Of a stretch of DNA of 64,000 bases, positions 23,199 through 31,937 are shown in pieces (positions within the stretch are counted from its first letter, which is position 1; every line of letters starts with the position of its first letter). A model generated the notes under the pieces. The model made no database searches. It worked only from the letters and a program-made list of their open reading frames with translations, and had not been told where the DNA came from. The stretch is from Dawidia cretensis (lineage in GTDB: Bacteria > Bacteroidota > Bacteroidia > Cytophagales > Cyclobacteriaceae), in contig NZ_JAHESE010000031.1 of assembly GCF_018598175.1 (NCBI RefSeq), forward strand, positions 1-64,000. The letters run 5' to 3'. The translations under genes and the position numbers were made by a program.

Positions 23199-25124
23199 AT
23201 GGGAGAGATGTTCCGGAAATCGATCGCCACAACGGTGCTGATAGGCATCAACCTCGTTGTATTTTTCTGGCTCGCGTGGCAACAGCAAAGCCTGATGATG
23301 AATACGGGCGCTGACGCGCTGGCCATTCTGCACGTAGGGGGTAACTTCAATCCCTATACGCTGGGAGACCAACCCTGGCGCCTGCTGACGTCCATGTTTC
23401 TACACTACGGCATCATTCACCTGGCGGTAAATATGTATGGGCTCTATGTCCTGGGAGCGGGGCTGGAACCGGCCGTGGGCACGCCGCGATTTTTGCTGGT
23501 ATACTTTTGCTGCGGCCTGGTATCAGGCATCGCGAGCTTGTTATTTAATACGTATGTGATCAGTGCCGGTGCGTCGGGGGCGCTGTTCGGGTTGTACGGT
23601 TACCGGCTGGGTGCCGAAGTGATCGGCAGCTTTCACGACCGCCAGCAACTGCGGACGGTGTTTATCAACTTCGTGATCTTTGTCTTGATCAATGCGTTTG
23701 TCACGGCACAGTTAAATGTAGACCTGGCCGGTCATATCGGTGGCTGTATAGCCGGGGTCGTGCTGTCGGTGTTCCATTTTAAACTGCGCTGGCTTATTCC
23801 CAATGGTCAACTGCTAATAGTCATGCTGGCGATACCGCTGGTGTTGTTTGTTTTGCCACAAGGGCAGAAACGGTATTATGCCATCTATCAGCAGGTGTTG
23901 CGTGCGGAAGATGACGGCGGGCGGGTATATGGCGCAGCGAAGACCGACGAGGCGTTGAAAGACAGCCTGGAGCTGCTCGCGGGCCGGTGGGATACGATCG
24001 CATCCCAACTGCGTGCGTTGCCTGCCATACCCGCTGTATTGCAAGCCGACACAGCCATTATCGGCCGGTATAGTCGGCTGCGCTATGCGGAGACAACGTA
24101 TAGAGTTAAGATGATTGCCCGCGAGTCCTATGTATACCGCGACAGCATCGAGCTCATACAGCAACAGCAGGCAACGATCGGTAAGATTCGTTTCCCGCTA
24201 AACTATGACGCATCGCTGGCATTGACAGCGGATACGGTGCAAGAAGTCTCTGCGGCGGCACCACCGACGAGGTGGGACTACACGAAAGTATACTACGACA
24301 AAGATTGGAAAGAAACGCTCAGTGTAACCGACTATCACTATTACCGCGAAGGCGCCCGCGACTCGGCTGGCCGTTGGCAGGGCCGGGTGACGGACTATTT
24401 CCGGAACGGCGATGTGCAGATGAAAGGAGAGTATAAAAACGGTTTGAAGGACGGCATATTCCTCTATTACTCCGATCACGGCACCTATACCTCTGCGGGG
24501 CGCTATACACGAGAGGAATCAGTGGGTAAATGGGAAACCTATTATCAAAACGGCAGGCTACAGCGCGAGGTGGTTTACCAGGACGGTGCGTTTACCCGAA
24601 ATGTGTGGGATTCGCTCGGCCGCGTACAGGTGAAGGACGGCAATGGCTACGAAACACAGTGGTATGAAAACGGGAAGATGAAATCCGTCGGCAGCTACCT
24701 GGATGGCAAGCAGGAAGGCCTCTGGAGGGGGTATCACGCAGACGGCACGCCCTACTACCAGGAACTATACCACGCGGGCAAGCTCGAGCGGGGCATGGCC
24801 GTCACGCGCGATGGCAAACGGTATATATACGATCAGTGGAGTGACCTGGCACTGCCGGTCATGGGATTGGAGAAGTATCGAAAATACCTGGATGAGCATA
24901 CACATGCGCCCGGAGCCTTGTGGCCGGGAAGCGGTACCGTGAAAGTTGTCTTTACTGTGGATCCCCGGGGAGGGCTGCGCGACTTTGTGATCTTGCAGGG
25001 CGTTTGCCCGGTATGCGACCAGGAGGCTATTCGCCTGATTCAAGCGGGGCCACCCTGGAGGCCGGCGTTGGTGCGCGGACACCAGGCTGTTACCGCGCAG
25101 GGGTATATGGAAGTGTCCTTCTAA
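23199..25124 (+). CDS. rhomboid protease fused to MORN-type repeats and a TonB-like C-terminal domain
   Basis: A 641-residue fusion. Residues 1-205 are a rhomboid intramembrane serine protease: HLAVNMYGL (about 74-82), catalytic Ser126 in GASGALFG and His179 in LAGHIGG. A further hydrophobic segment at about 207-225 completes the membrane part. A charged linker (230-360) leads to YwqK/MORN-2-like repeats, recognisable as YFRNGDVQMKGEYKNGLKDG, WYENGKMKSVGSYLDGKQEG and WRGYHADGTPYY (about 395-535). The last 75 residues (GTVKVVFTVDPRG, CDQEAIRLIQAGPPWRPA) resemble a TonB C-terminal domain. All three parts are in one uninterrupted frame. Probably a membrane protease with a periplasmic envelope-binding part; substrate unknown. 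Confidence 0.85.
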   Translation: MGEMFRKSIATTVLIGINLVVFFWLAWQQQSLMMNTGADALAILHVGGNFNPYTLGDQPWRLLTSMFLHYGIIHLAVNMYGLYVLGAGLEPAVGTPRFLLVYFCCGLVSGIASLLFNTYVISAGASGALFGLYGYRLGAEVIGSFHDRQQLRTVFINFVIFVLINAFVTAQLNVDLAGHIGGCIAGVVLSVFHFKLRWLIPNGQLLIVMLAIPLVLFVLPQGQKRYYAIYQQVLRAEDDGGRVYGAAKTDEALKDSLELLAGRWDTIASQLRALPAIPAVLQADTAIIGRYSRLRYAETTYRVKMIARESYVYRDSIELIQQQQATIGKIRFPLNYDASLALTADTVQEVSAAAPPTRWDYTKVYYDKDWKETLSVTDYHYYREGARDSAGRWQGRVTDYFRNGDVQMKGEYKNGLKDGIFLYYSDHGTYTSAGRYTREESVGKWETYYQNGRLQREVVYQDGAFTRNVWDSLGRVQVKDGNGYETQWYENGKMKSVGSYLDGKQEGLWRGYHADGTPYYQELYHAGKLERGMAVTRDGKRYIYDQWSDLALPVMGLEKYRKYLDEHTHAPGALWPGSGTVKVVFTVDPRGGLRDFVILQGVCPVCDQEAIRLIQAGPPWRPALVRGHQAVTAQGYMEVSF

Positions 25125-25141
25125 TCTTTCCGAACGGGTAT

Positions 25142-25171
25142 AAAAAAACAGCCTTCCGTGGAGGAAGGCTG
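25142..25171 (-). terminator. intrinsic terminator after pdhB
   Basis: CAGCCTTCC (25149-25157) and GGAAGGCTG (25163-25171) form a nine-pair stem with a five-base loop; on the minus strand seven T follow. It may also slow transcription arriving from the rhomboid gene. Confidence 0.85.
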
Positions 25172-25210
25172 CTGTATAAGGCTTGTCCGTCACGTCGAAG
25201 ACGCGGCGTA

Positions 25211-26191
25211 TTAATCGCGGTACATGGTAGTTTTTACTGCTTTAATGGTCTTTTCTACGTTGGGCAGGATGGCCTGGATCAGCGTAGGGGCGTACGGCAG
25301 GGGCACGTCGAAGCTGTTGACACGCTGAATGGGAGCATCCAGGTAGTCGAAAGCATGCTTTTGTACGTGGTAGGTGATCTCTGTCGCGATAGACGACAGC
25401 GGCCACGCTTCTTCCACGATCACCAGGCGATTGGTCTTCTTTACAGAGGTTACAATCGCTGCGTAGTCGATCGGGCGTACCGTGCGCAGGTCGATTACTT
25501 CCGCAGAGATGCCTTCTTTCTGGAGTTCTTCCGCTGCCGCCAGGGCTACTTTCATGATCTTGCCAAACGATACGATGGTGATGTCGGTGCCGGGGCGTTT
25601 GATATCGGCCAGACCGATGGGAATGATGTATTCTTCGGCAGGAACGTCCATTTTATCACCGTACATGACCTCAGACTCCATGAAAATAACCGGATCGTTG
25701 TCACGAATGGAGGCTTTCAGAAGCCCTTTGGCGTCGTACGGGTTGGAAGGAACGACTACTTTCAGACCGGGCGTATTGGCAAACCAGTTTTCAAAGTTTT
25801 GGGAGTGTTGGGCGCCGAGCTGGCCGGCGTTGCCGGTAGGGCCACGAAACACGATGGGGGCGCTGTATTGCCCGCCTGACATGGAAAGAATCTTGGCGGC
25901 CGAGTTGATGATCTGGTCGATGGCCACCAGCGAAAAGTTGAAGGTCATGAATTCGATGATGGGGCGGAGGCCGTTCATGGCGGCACCGACACCGATCCCG
26001 GCAAAGCCCAGCTCAGCGATTGGCGTATCGAGCACGCGCTCGGCTCCAAATTCCGCCAGCATGCCCTGGCTGACTTTGTAGGCACCGTTGTATTCGGCTA
26101 CCTCTTCACCTAACAGCACGATGCTGGGGTCTTTACGCATTTCTTCGCTCATGGCCTCGCGCAGGGCCTCTCTAAACTGGATCTCTCTCAT
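25211..26191 (-). CDS. pdhB: pyruvate dehydrogenase E1 component, beta subunit
   Basis: A 326-residue beta subunit of the thiamine-diphosphate E1 enzyme that decarboxylates pyruvate and passes the acetyl group to lipoylated E2. Family features are EEVAEYNGAYKVSQGML near residue 28, the conserved TPIAELGFAGIGVGAAMNGL, PSNPYDAKGLLKASIRDNDP in the middle and the C-terminal transketolase domain with VVIVEEAW-like LVIVEEAWPLSSI. The alpha subunit and E2 are not in the window. It stands alone between two terminators, so it is expressed on its own transcript. A branched-chain 2-oxoacid E1 beta is the main alternative; the motif set fits pyruvate dehydrogenase better. Confidence 0.9.
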   Translation of the reverse strand: MREIQFREALREAMSEEMRKDPSIVLLGEEVAEYNGAYKVSQGMLAEFGAERVLDTPIAELGFAGIGVGAAMNGLRPIIEFMTFNFSLVAIDQIINSAAKILSMSGGQYSAPIVFRGPTGNAGQLGAQHSQNFENWFANTPGLKVVVPSNPYDAKGLLKASIRDNDPVIFMESEVMYGDKMDVPAEEYIIPIGLADIKRPGTDITIVSFGKIMKVALAAAEELQKEGISAEVIDLRTVRPIDYAAIVTSVKKTNRLVIVEEAWPLSSIATEITYHVQKHAFDYLDAPIQRVNSFDVPLPYAPTLIQAILPNVEKTIKAVKTTMYRD

Positions 26192-26242
26192 GACGTTACT
26201 TTTGAAAAGCGTGTAAAAATAGTATCCGGGGGTGGATTGGGC

Positions 26243-26276
26243 AAATAAAAAACCCTCCCGACAGGTCGGGAGGGTT
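26243..26276 (-). terminator. intrinsic terminator after the OmpA/TPR lipoprotein gene
   Basis: AACCCTCCCGA (26251-26261) and TCGGGAGGGTT (26266-26276) form an 11-pair stem with a four-base loop; on the minus strand T-rich sequence follows (26243-26250 on the other strand). Confidence 0.9.
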
Positions 26277-26303
26277 CTTATATCAAGATTCCAATGAGTT
26301 CTG

Positions 26304-28076
26304 TTATTTCAACGCATTTCTGAAAGGCTCTGTGGCGGCGAATTTCGTGAATTCGAGGTCGCTCAGAGCAGCTTCTTTCAGTGAAGGATCCACTTTTACA
26401 GCAGATGTCAGGTTAGTTACCACACCGTCAGCCTGGTTCAGGCGGGCAGAAGCAACAGCGGCGCCATAGTAAGCGATCGCCAGGTTGCTGTTTTTGTTGG
26501 TAGCTTCTTTGAAAGAAGTCAGCGCGTTTTGGTAGTCCTTGTTCAGCACTTGTGCCAGACCTTTGTTGAACAGGTTGTCAGCATTGTCTGTAGCGTTAGA
26601 CTCGGAGCTTACCGCAGCAGCGTATTGTGCTTTTACGATCTCAGCATAGCCTTTTACACCGTTTACACCGGCAGCGTTGTCGCCCGTCAGGCTACCAGCA
26701 GCTTTCGCAGCGTGGCTGTAAGCAGCGTATGCGTTGCCTTTCAGCGCAGCAACAGAAGCCAGGTTGGCTTGTACTTCAGCAGCGTCGTTGATCTTAGAGG
26801 CCAGGTCCAGTTGCGCCTGTGCTTTGTCAGCCAGGGTAGCAGCATTGCTGGAGTTTTCGATCGCCTGTGCGATGTATACAGCGCCGAGGTTGTTGTGTGC
26901 TACCCAGCTAGTACCTTTTTTGGTAGCAGCTTCGTAGATAGCAGCTTTCTCATCCAGGGAAGGAGTGAGTGTAGCAGCGTACAGCAGCTCTTCTTGTGAC
27001 AGCGTATCGGCGCTGGTAGAGCCTGTTGTGATTTGTTTTGCCAGGACAGAGATCTCTGCGTCTGTTTTCTTCTCTTTTACAACCAGGATCTCAGTTTTTG
27101 CTGTTCTCAGTTTAGGATACACGTCTTTGAAAACTTTCTTGTAGGTCTTCAGCGACTTGAATTGTTTCTCCTGGTCTTCGAAAGTACCGCCACCGTTGAT
27201 GATGTTCAGGTATTCAGCTTTCTCTTCAGAAGTGATGCCTGTGTAGGCTTCGAGGGCAATTTTGAAGTTAGCCCAGTCCTGGATCACCGGCTTCAGGATG
27301 AACTGGATCGAGTCAGCTTTGCCTTTGTAATCGTACTTCTTCATTTCTGCGCGATAGAATTTCTCGATCGCAGCAGCACGTTCCGGAGACAGTTTGCTGT
27401 TGATACGCTCAGCACCTTCAGGAGAGTGAGTACCGGTGATGGTTACGGTACGGGTAGCGTTCTTCGAAGCGATGAAGGCATCGAGCTGTTTACCTTTTGC
27501 ACTCTTGATCTCAGTCGTTCTGAGGACAGAACGGCCTTGTTCGAAGATGAAGTCAGGGATAACGATGGGGGTCAGTTCTTCCTGGTTGTTGTAACCGTGC
27601 GCAGCGTATGCGGCAAAGTATACAGGTTTAACCAATTTCGAAGTAGTGATCACACCGGTAGCGACAGGCATGCGCGCAGTAGTCTTAGACTTAGAGCCTT
27701 TTGCTGCAACGCCTTCTACTTCCAGCGTACCTACTTTCATGGCAGGCTGGTAAGGGAATGCAAAGCTCTTTGTTACGCGTGGTTGCTCTTTCGCGGCGTT
27801 CGGGTAGTCCTCAGCCTTGAACGGTATAGGATCCAGCGCAAGTTCTTGCTCGCCGTACTTATAGAAGCTGTTTACGGTGTACGTGGTACCTTTCTTCAGC
27901 ATTTTCACGGGCAGGTTTGCTGCCAATTCGTAGGCAACTGTATCCTTATGAACTTCGAGCGGATTGGGGGTCACAGTCAGCTGTTGTTCTTTTGCCATTT
28001 TCACCATCTTGGGCAGCGTGCAGCCCGCAAGGCTAAAGGCACCGACGACCAGAAATGAGTAAACTACTTTTCTCAT
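26304..28076 (-). CDS. lipoprotein with OmpA-like region and TPR-type repeats
   Basis: A 590-residue envelope lipoprotein. The signal ends in the lipobox LAGC (Cys19). Residues about 170-260 resemble an OmpA-type domain: IPDFIFEQGRSVLR, VTITGTHSPEGAERIN and LSPERAAAIEKFY follow the pattern of peptidoglycan-binding proteins. The C-terminal 250 residues are alpha-helical and Ala-rich with TPR-like units (LYAATLTPSLDEKAAIYEAA, NLFNKGLAQVLNKDYQNALT, AIAYYGAAVASARLNQ). The gene has a near-ideal promoter, a strong terminator and a codon choice less GC-rich than its neighbours, which suggests an abundant structural protein. It probably links outer membrane and cell wall; a precise function is unknown. 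Confidence 0.78.
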   Translation of the reverse strand: MRKVVYSFLVVGAFSLAGCTLPKMVKMAKEQQLTVTPNPLEVHKDTVAYELAANLPVKMLKKGTTYTVNSFYKYGEQELALDPIPFKAEDYPNAAKEQPRVTKSFAFPYQPAMKVGTLEVEGVAAKGSKSKTTARMPVATGVITTSKLVKPVYFAAYAAHGYNNQEELTPIVIPDFIFEQGRSVLRTTEIKSAKGKQLDAFIASKNATRTVTITGTHSPEGAERINSKLSPERAAAIEKFYRAEMKKYDYKGKADSIQFILKPVIQDWANFKIALEAYTGITSEEKAEYLNIINGGGTFEDQEKQFKSLKTYKKVFKDVYPKLRTAKTEILVVKEKKTDAEISVLAKQITTGSTSADTLSQEELLYAATLTPSLDEKAAIYEAATKKGTSWVAHNNLGAVYIAQAIENSSNAATLADKAQAQLDLASKINDAAEVQANLASVAALKGNAYAAYSHAAKAAGSLTGDNAAGVNGVKGYAEIVKAQYAAAVSSESNATDNADNLFNKGLAQVLNKDYQNALTSFKEATNKNSNLAIAYYGAAVASARLNQADGVVTNLTSAVKVDPSLKEAALSDLEFTKFAATEPFRNALK

Positions 28077-28121
28077 TGGATTTTAGTTTATTAGTTGATT
28101 TTAAACAGGTTGCAAAGGGTG

Positions 28122-28152
28122 CAAAACTATACTTATGTGTATTTTTTTGCAA
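28122..28152 (-). promoter_or_regulatory. promoter of the OmpA/TPR lipoprotein gene
   Basis: On the minus strand TTG (28150-28152), then 20 bases, then TAGTTTTG (28122-28129), an exact TAnnTTTG match. The start codon is 45 bases downstream. The surrounding DNA is strongly AT-rich. Confidence 0.7.
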
Positions 28153-28204
28153 TTATACTCAAAAAAATAAGATCGGCATGGGTCATACGAAGCGTTCGGC
28201 GCGT

Positions 28205-28212
28205 TATATTTG
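28205..28212 (+). promoter_or_regulatory. -7 box upstream of the PspC gene
   Basis: TATATTTG matches the TAnnTTTG consensus exactly, 64 bases upstream of the start codon. No good -33 element is seen. Confidence 0.45.
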
Positions 28213-28276
28213 TAAGCCGGATTTTTGTTCGATAAATCAACTATTTCTACGTTGAAGTTCTAAAAGAAAAGGTAAT

Positions 28277-28504
28277 ATGAGGCAATTAACCGATAAAATC
28301 CAGCATTTCTTTGAGCGTCAGGCCTTTGGCGTGTGTACGCACATTGGCGAGAAGATCGGTGTGGCTACCTCCAGCATACGTCTTTTCTTCATTTACACTT
28401 CCTTTATCACCTTCGGATCACCGCTGATTATTTACCTTTCCCTGGCCTTTATCATGAACATGCGCAAGCATTTGCGTAAGCGCAAGCCTGTGTGGGACTA
28501 TTAA
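28277..28504 (+). CDS. PspC-domain membrane protein
   Basis: A 75-residue small membrane protein of the PspC family. The first part (residues 1-30) contains FGVCTHIGEKIGVATSSIR, the usual PspC signature, followed by one long hydrophobic segment (about 33-58, FFIYTSFITFGSPLIIYLSL) and a basic tail MRKHLRKRKPVWDY that should face the cytoplasm. PspC proteins sense or respond to envelope stress in enterobacteria; in Bacteroidota their role is less clear. It has its own -7 box and no neighbours on the same strand. The RBS-like GGTAATATG context precedes the start. Confidence 0.85.
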   Translation: MRQLTDKIQHFFERQAFGVCTHIGEKIGVATSSIRLFFIYTSFITFGSPLIIYLSLAFIMNMRKHLRKRKPVWDY

Positions 28505-28568
28505 GTTAGGGAAGGGAAATAAACGTTATTAGCGGTAATACCCTCGATGGGTGTACTAATAGCAATAA

Positions 28569-29576
28569 CTATACCCGGGGTGACTTTCTGCGGATATAAT
28601 GGTCGAAGATAATAGATCCCCGGTATACCGCCGTGCGTGGGTACGACGGATAGGTACGTCGTAATGCCTTACGTTTGCGCCAGTCGCGCCGAAATCTTCT
28701 CAGAAAATGTACATGCGCCCGCAGCACGGCTCCTGCATTGGCGGGTTTACGCTGCGCCAGGAAGACAAATGCCGCCAGCCAGTCAAGGGCCAGGCGTACA
28801 GGGAATTTATACACCAGCTCGGTCGTGTCGAAGTGTTTCAGAATAAGCGACAAACCATTTCGAAAGTTCAGGTAGGTTTTACGCGGATGATCGTAGCCCA
28901 ACGTACCGGCGCCAACGTGGTAGATAGTGCTCAGCCCGCAATAGTACACCTGGTGGTTGGATCGTTGCAGTTTCCAGCAGAGATCGATCTCCTCCATATG
29001 TGCAAAGAAGTCCTCATCCAGTCCGCCAAATTGATGGTATAATTCCGCTCGTATCAGGAGGCACGCACCGGTGGCCCAGAAGACCGGACGTTGATCATTA
29101 TACTGCCCGCTGTCTGTCTCCACCGCGCGAAACATGCGCCCGCGGCAGAAGGGATAACCCAGCGCATCGATATACCCGCCGGCAGCACCGGCATATTCAA
29201 ACTGACTGGGTTGGTGATAGGAGAGTATCTTGGGATGGACGGCTGCTATACCAGCGTTATTGTCGAGCAGGCGGATGAGCGGCGGCAACCAATCCGGGGT
29301 AACTTCAATGTCGGAGTTGAGAAGCACGTAGTAGTCGGCGTCGGTCACGTGTTGCAGCGCCCGGTTATAGCCGCCGCAGAAGCCGTAGTTCTGGTCGAAC
29401 AGGATCAGCCTGACGCCGGGAAACTCGCGCTTTAATACTTCGATGGAATTGTCGGTCGAGCCGTTGTCGGCTACAATCACCTCGGCTTCGGGCGAGCAGG
29501 CCACGACCGAGGGCAGGAACTTGCGCAGGTAGGCAGCCCCGTTATAGTTTAAAATGACAACGGCGGTCCGACTCAT
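28569..29576 (-). CDS. family 2 glycosyltransferase
   Basis: A 335-residue glycosyltransferase of the GT-A fold, similar to rhamnosyl- and other dTDP- or UDP-sugar transferases. It begins VVILNYNGAAYLRKFL near residue 6; the nucleotide-sugar motif VIVADNGSTDNS follows at 34-45, and YVLLNSDIEV carries the DxD-like metal site (about 83-92). The AHMEEIDLCWKL stretch (about 191-202) contains the catalytic-base region typical of the GT2 rhamnosyltransferase group. A hydrophobic amphipathic C-terminal part may attach it to the membrane. Its start overlaps the stop of the YbaB gene by four bases, so the two are coupled. The acceptor is unknown. Confidence 0.9.
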   Translation of the reverse strand: MSRTAVVILNYNGAAYLRKFLPSVVACSPEAEVIVADNGSTDNSIEVLKREFPGVRLILFDQNYGFCGGYNRALQHVTDADYYVLLNSDIEVTPDWLPPLIRLLDNNAGIAAVHPKILSYHQPSQFEYAGAAGGYIDALGYPFCRGRMFRAVETDSGQYNDQRPVFWATGACLLIRAELYHQFGGLDEDFFAHMEEIDLCWKLQRSNHQVYYCGLSTIYHVGAGTLGYDHPRKTYLNFRNGLSLILKHFDTTELVYKFPVRLALDWLAAFVFLAQRKPANAGAVLRAHVHFLRRFRRDWRKRKALRRTYPSYPRTAVYRGSIIFDHYIRRKSPRV

Positions 29577-29908
29577 CCCATCAGGCTGCTAAGGTCTACA
29601 CCCGGTATATTCGGCAGCAGCCCTTCGGTGCTCTTCCGGAGCTCTTCCTTGGCCTTTACTTCGGCTTCGCCGGCAGCCTTGTTGACGGCGGCAATGATCA
29701 GATCTTGTAAGATGATGCGATCGTCGGCCTTCAGCAGAGAGGGGTCGATTTCGAGGGCCACGAGCTGTTTCTTGCCATTGACCGTGGCCTTTACCATGCC
29801 GGCACCGGCATCGCCTTCGGCACGTACGTTGACCAGGCTGTCCTGGGCTTCTTTCATGCGGGCCTGAACTTCCTTCATCTTGCCCATCATTTTCATCATG
29901 TCAAACAT
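29573..29908 (-). CDS. YbaB/EbfC nucleoid-associated protein
   Basis: A 111-residue DNA-binding protein of the YbaB/EbfC family, a dimer with a tweezer shape that coats the chromosome. It begins MFDMMKMMGKMKEVQARMKE, the Met-rich helix characteristic of the family, then has the beta-sheet part VNVRAEGDAGAGMVKATVNG and a long C-terminal helix. In many bacteria it is encoded next to dnaX and recR; here it is followed directly by a glycosyltransferase, overlapping by ATGA, which is unusual. A perfect -7 box lies 32 bases upstream. Confidence 0.92.
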   Translation of the reverse strand: MFDMMKMMGKMKEVQARMKEAQDSLVNVRAEGDAGAGMVKATVNGKKQLVALEIDPSLLKADDRIILQDLIIAAVNKAAGEAEVKAKEELRKSTEGLLPNIPGVDLSSLMG

Positions 29909-29939
29909 AGCTGTATGGATTACGGGTTGTTACTGGCGG

Positions 29940-29947
29940 CAAAGGTA
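29940..29947 (-). promoter_or_regulatory. -7 box upstream of the YbaB gene
   Basis: TACCTTTG on the minus strand matches TAnnTTTG exactly, 32 bases upstream of the start codon at 29908, within the 58-base gap. Confidence 0.5.
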
Positions 29948-29966
29948 TGAATTGATTGACGATAGC

Positions 29967-31937
29967 CTACTTCTTTCGCAGCAGATAGAAGGCGCCGGAT
30001 TTTTCAAAGGTACGGCCGGCGCGGTCTACGACCGTAGCCCTAAAGACATATGTGCCTTCCGGCTGCAGGTTGCCTTTATAGGTGCCGTCCCAGCCGGCGT
30101 CTTCCTTGTCGTTTGTACTATACATCATCTCGCCCCAGCGGTTAAAGATCTTCATATCGAAGCTTACCACATACCGCTGGCCAAAGACGCGGAAGGTGTC
30201 GTTCGTGCCGTCGCGGTTAGGGGTAAACCCGGTCGGGTAATATAGGTTAGGCGCCTTGATGAGAGTGATGGTATTGGAAACAGACGGGTCCAGCGTGCCG
30301 TCTGTGGCGCGGGCGGTAATGACGTAGGTGCAGACCTGGTTGTCGGGGTGGTTGGTGCTTGGGTCGGTGAAGGTGGTGACGTTGCCCGCTTCGGTGGTTT
30401 CGAGCAGGTTGCCGCCATCGTCGTACAGGCTCACGCTATAGGTGCTCAGGGGCGACGTCCAACCGCTATAGGCGGACCACGTCAGGTCGACGGTGTTGTC
30501 GGGCCGCAGGCTGCCGCCGAGCTGTATGGGGCAGGCATCCAGGCTTGGCAGACTGGTGTTGCCACACCGGTCGGTATAGGTCACGCGGTAGCACGTCGGG
30601 TCCGTCGTGGCGTACGCCGGGTCTATAAATGGCAACGCTGTAAATTCCTGCGCCGCACCGGGCACGCTGTTAACAGTCTTGACGACGGAGAATGTCGAGG
30701 CCGGTACCGCTACTTCGGGCCATGTGAGCGTGACGCTGGTGCCGTCTACGAGCGCGCTGATGTCGGCGATGGCCGGTGGAATGTTGTTGGAGAAAGCGGT
30801 GACGCTTTTGGGGAACGAAAGGCTTTGTGCGCCACCGGTATAATTACCCGTGAGCCGGTACGTGTATTGTTCCTTACAGGTGACGTTGGTGTCGGTGTAG
30901 GCCGCGGGTGTAGGCGCTACGTTGGGCGACAGCGCTGCGTCGTTTTTGAGGATGGTAATGTCGGTCAGCGGGTGGGCGGCGGTGGCCGCGGCGGTGGACC
31001 AGGTGAGGTCGTTTTGGTTGTTTTGCGCGGTAGCCGTCAGGTTGAGGCTACACACGATCGGGGAGCTGCCGGCCACTACGTTGTCGCATGGGTTAAAGGT
31101 ATTGACGCGCATACAGTAGTAGTTGGACAGTGCCGGTACGTTTGTTACCATTTGGGTCATGTTGGTGGCCTGGTCGCTGTAAAGCGTTGCGTACTGCTGG
31201 AAGCCCGTGGCGTTGTTGGTCGCGACCATAAACCGGTACTGAATGGAAGGATCGGTATCGAAGTCTACCTTGATGGACGTGCCGGGGTCTAACACTTCTA
31301 CCCGGCGGATGTCTGCCACGGGAAGTGTATTGGCCACGGTTACGGTAGCGGTTTTTGTGAGGCAGCCGGCATCGTTGGCACCGATGCCGTTGTTACCGGT
31401 CACTTTCACCGTGCGCGGTGTGGGGATAGCGGGCGCGGGTATATAGGTGTGAATGTCAGTCGCGCTCACGGCCGGTTTTGTAACGGGAGGACCGTCGGAA
31501 TAGTCGAATGTATAGAACGGGTAGCGCGTGTCGGTCACTTTCATAAACACGTCGCCGCCGTCGCAGGAGTATGCTTCAAAGGAAGGGGGGGCATTGGGCG
31601 ACACATCTACGCGGATGTCGTCGTTGTTTATGCCATCGGTACCCACGGCGATGAACAAGTTGTAGGTACCGGCGGGGTAAAACCAGACTGAATCCTTGCC
31701 TTGATCGGCAGGGTCAAACTCGCCTGTTTTTACGGTAGTGCCGTTCCTGGTCACCCGGTAGGAGCATGAAACCGTGAGATCGGCGCACGGTGTGTTGGTA
31801 ATCCATACTTTGAGCGTGTCACAGCCTTTTACTGCGTCGGCAGTAAATTTACCATTGTTGCTGGGAAACTGCGCCACGGCCACATGCGTGACGAGGAGTA
31901 TCAGCCATACGGTAAAGATGAGCGACAGTGCCTTCAT
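29967..31937 (-). CDS. secreted Ig/fibronectin-like protein with gliding-motility C-terminal domain
   Basis: A 656-residue exported protein, probably displayed on the surface by the type IX system. The signal peptide is MKALSLIFTVWLILLVTHVAV, ending in AQF. The body consists of beta-sandwich repeats of fibronectin type III or Ig type, with NDLTWSTAAATAAHPL, SVTLTWPEVAVPASTF and DNTVDLTWSAYSGW as repeat cores (about 310-560). The C-terminal 85 residues read YYPTGFTPNRDGTNDTFRVF, KIFNRWGEMMYST and GWDGTYKG, the CHU_C domain. Its ATG overlaps the hutH stop (ATGA), so a surface protein is translationally coupled to a histidine-degrading enzyme. Ligand unknown. Confidence 0.87.
   Translation of the reverse strand: MKALSLIFTVWLILLVTHVAVAQFPSNNGKFTADAVKGCDTLKVWITNTPCADLTVSCSYRVTRNGTTVKTGEFDPADQGKDSVWFYPAGTYNLFIAVGTDGINNDDIRVDVSPNAPPSFEAYSCDGGDVFMKVTDTRYPFYTFDYSDGPPVTKPAVSATDIHTYIPAPAIPTPRTVKVTGNNGIGANDAGCLTKTATVTVANTLPVADIRRVEVLDPGTSIKVDFDTDPSIQYRFMVATNNATGFQQYATLYSDQATNMTQMVTNVPALSNYYCMRVNTFNPCDNVVAGSSPIVCSLNLTATAQNNQNDLTWSTAAATAAHPLTDITILKNDAALSPNVAPTPAAYTDTNVTCKEQYTYRLTGNYTGGAQSLSFPKSVTAFSNNIPPAIADISALVDGTSVTLTWPEVAVPASTFSVVKTVNSVPGAAQEFTALPFIDPAYATTDPTCYRVTYTDRCGNTSLPSLDACPIQLGGSLRPDNTVDLTWSAYSGWTSPLSTYSVSLYDDGGNLLETTEAGNVTTFTDPSTNHPDNQVCTYVITARATDGTLDPSVSNTITLIKAPNLYYPTGFTPNRDGTNDTFRVFGQRYVVSFDMKIFNRWGEMMYSTNDKEDAGWDGTYKGNLQPEGTYVFRATVVDRAGRTFEKSGAFYLLRKK

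Noticed and set aside
30348-31292. 314-codon open frame antisense to the Ig-like adhesin
   Set aside because: Gly/Arg/Val-rich translation typical of a reversed repeat-rich gene.
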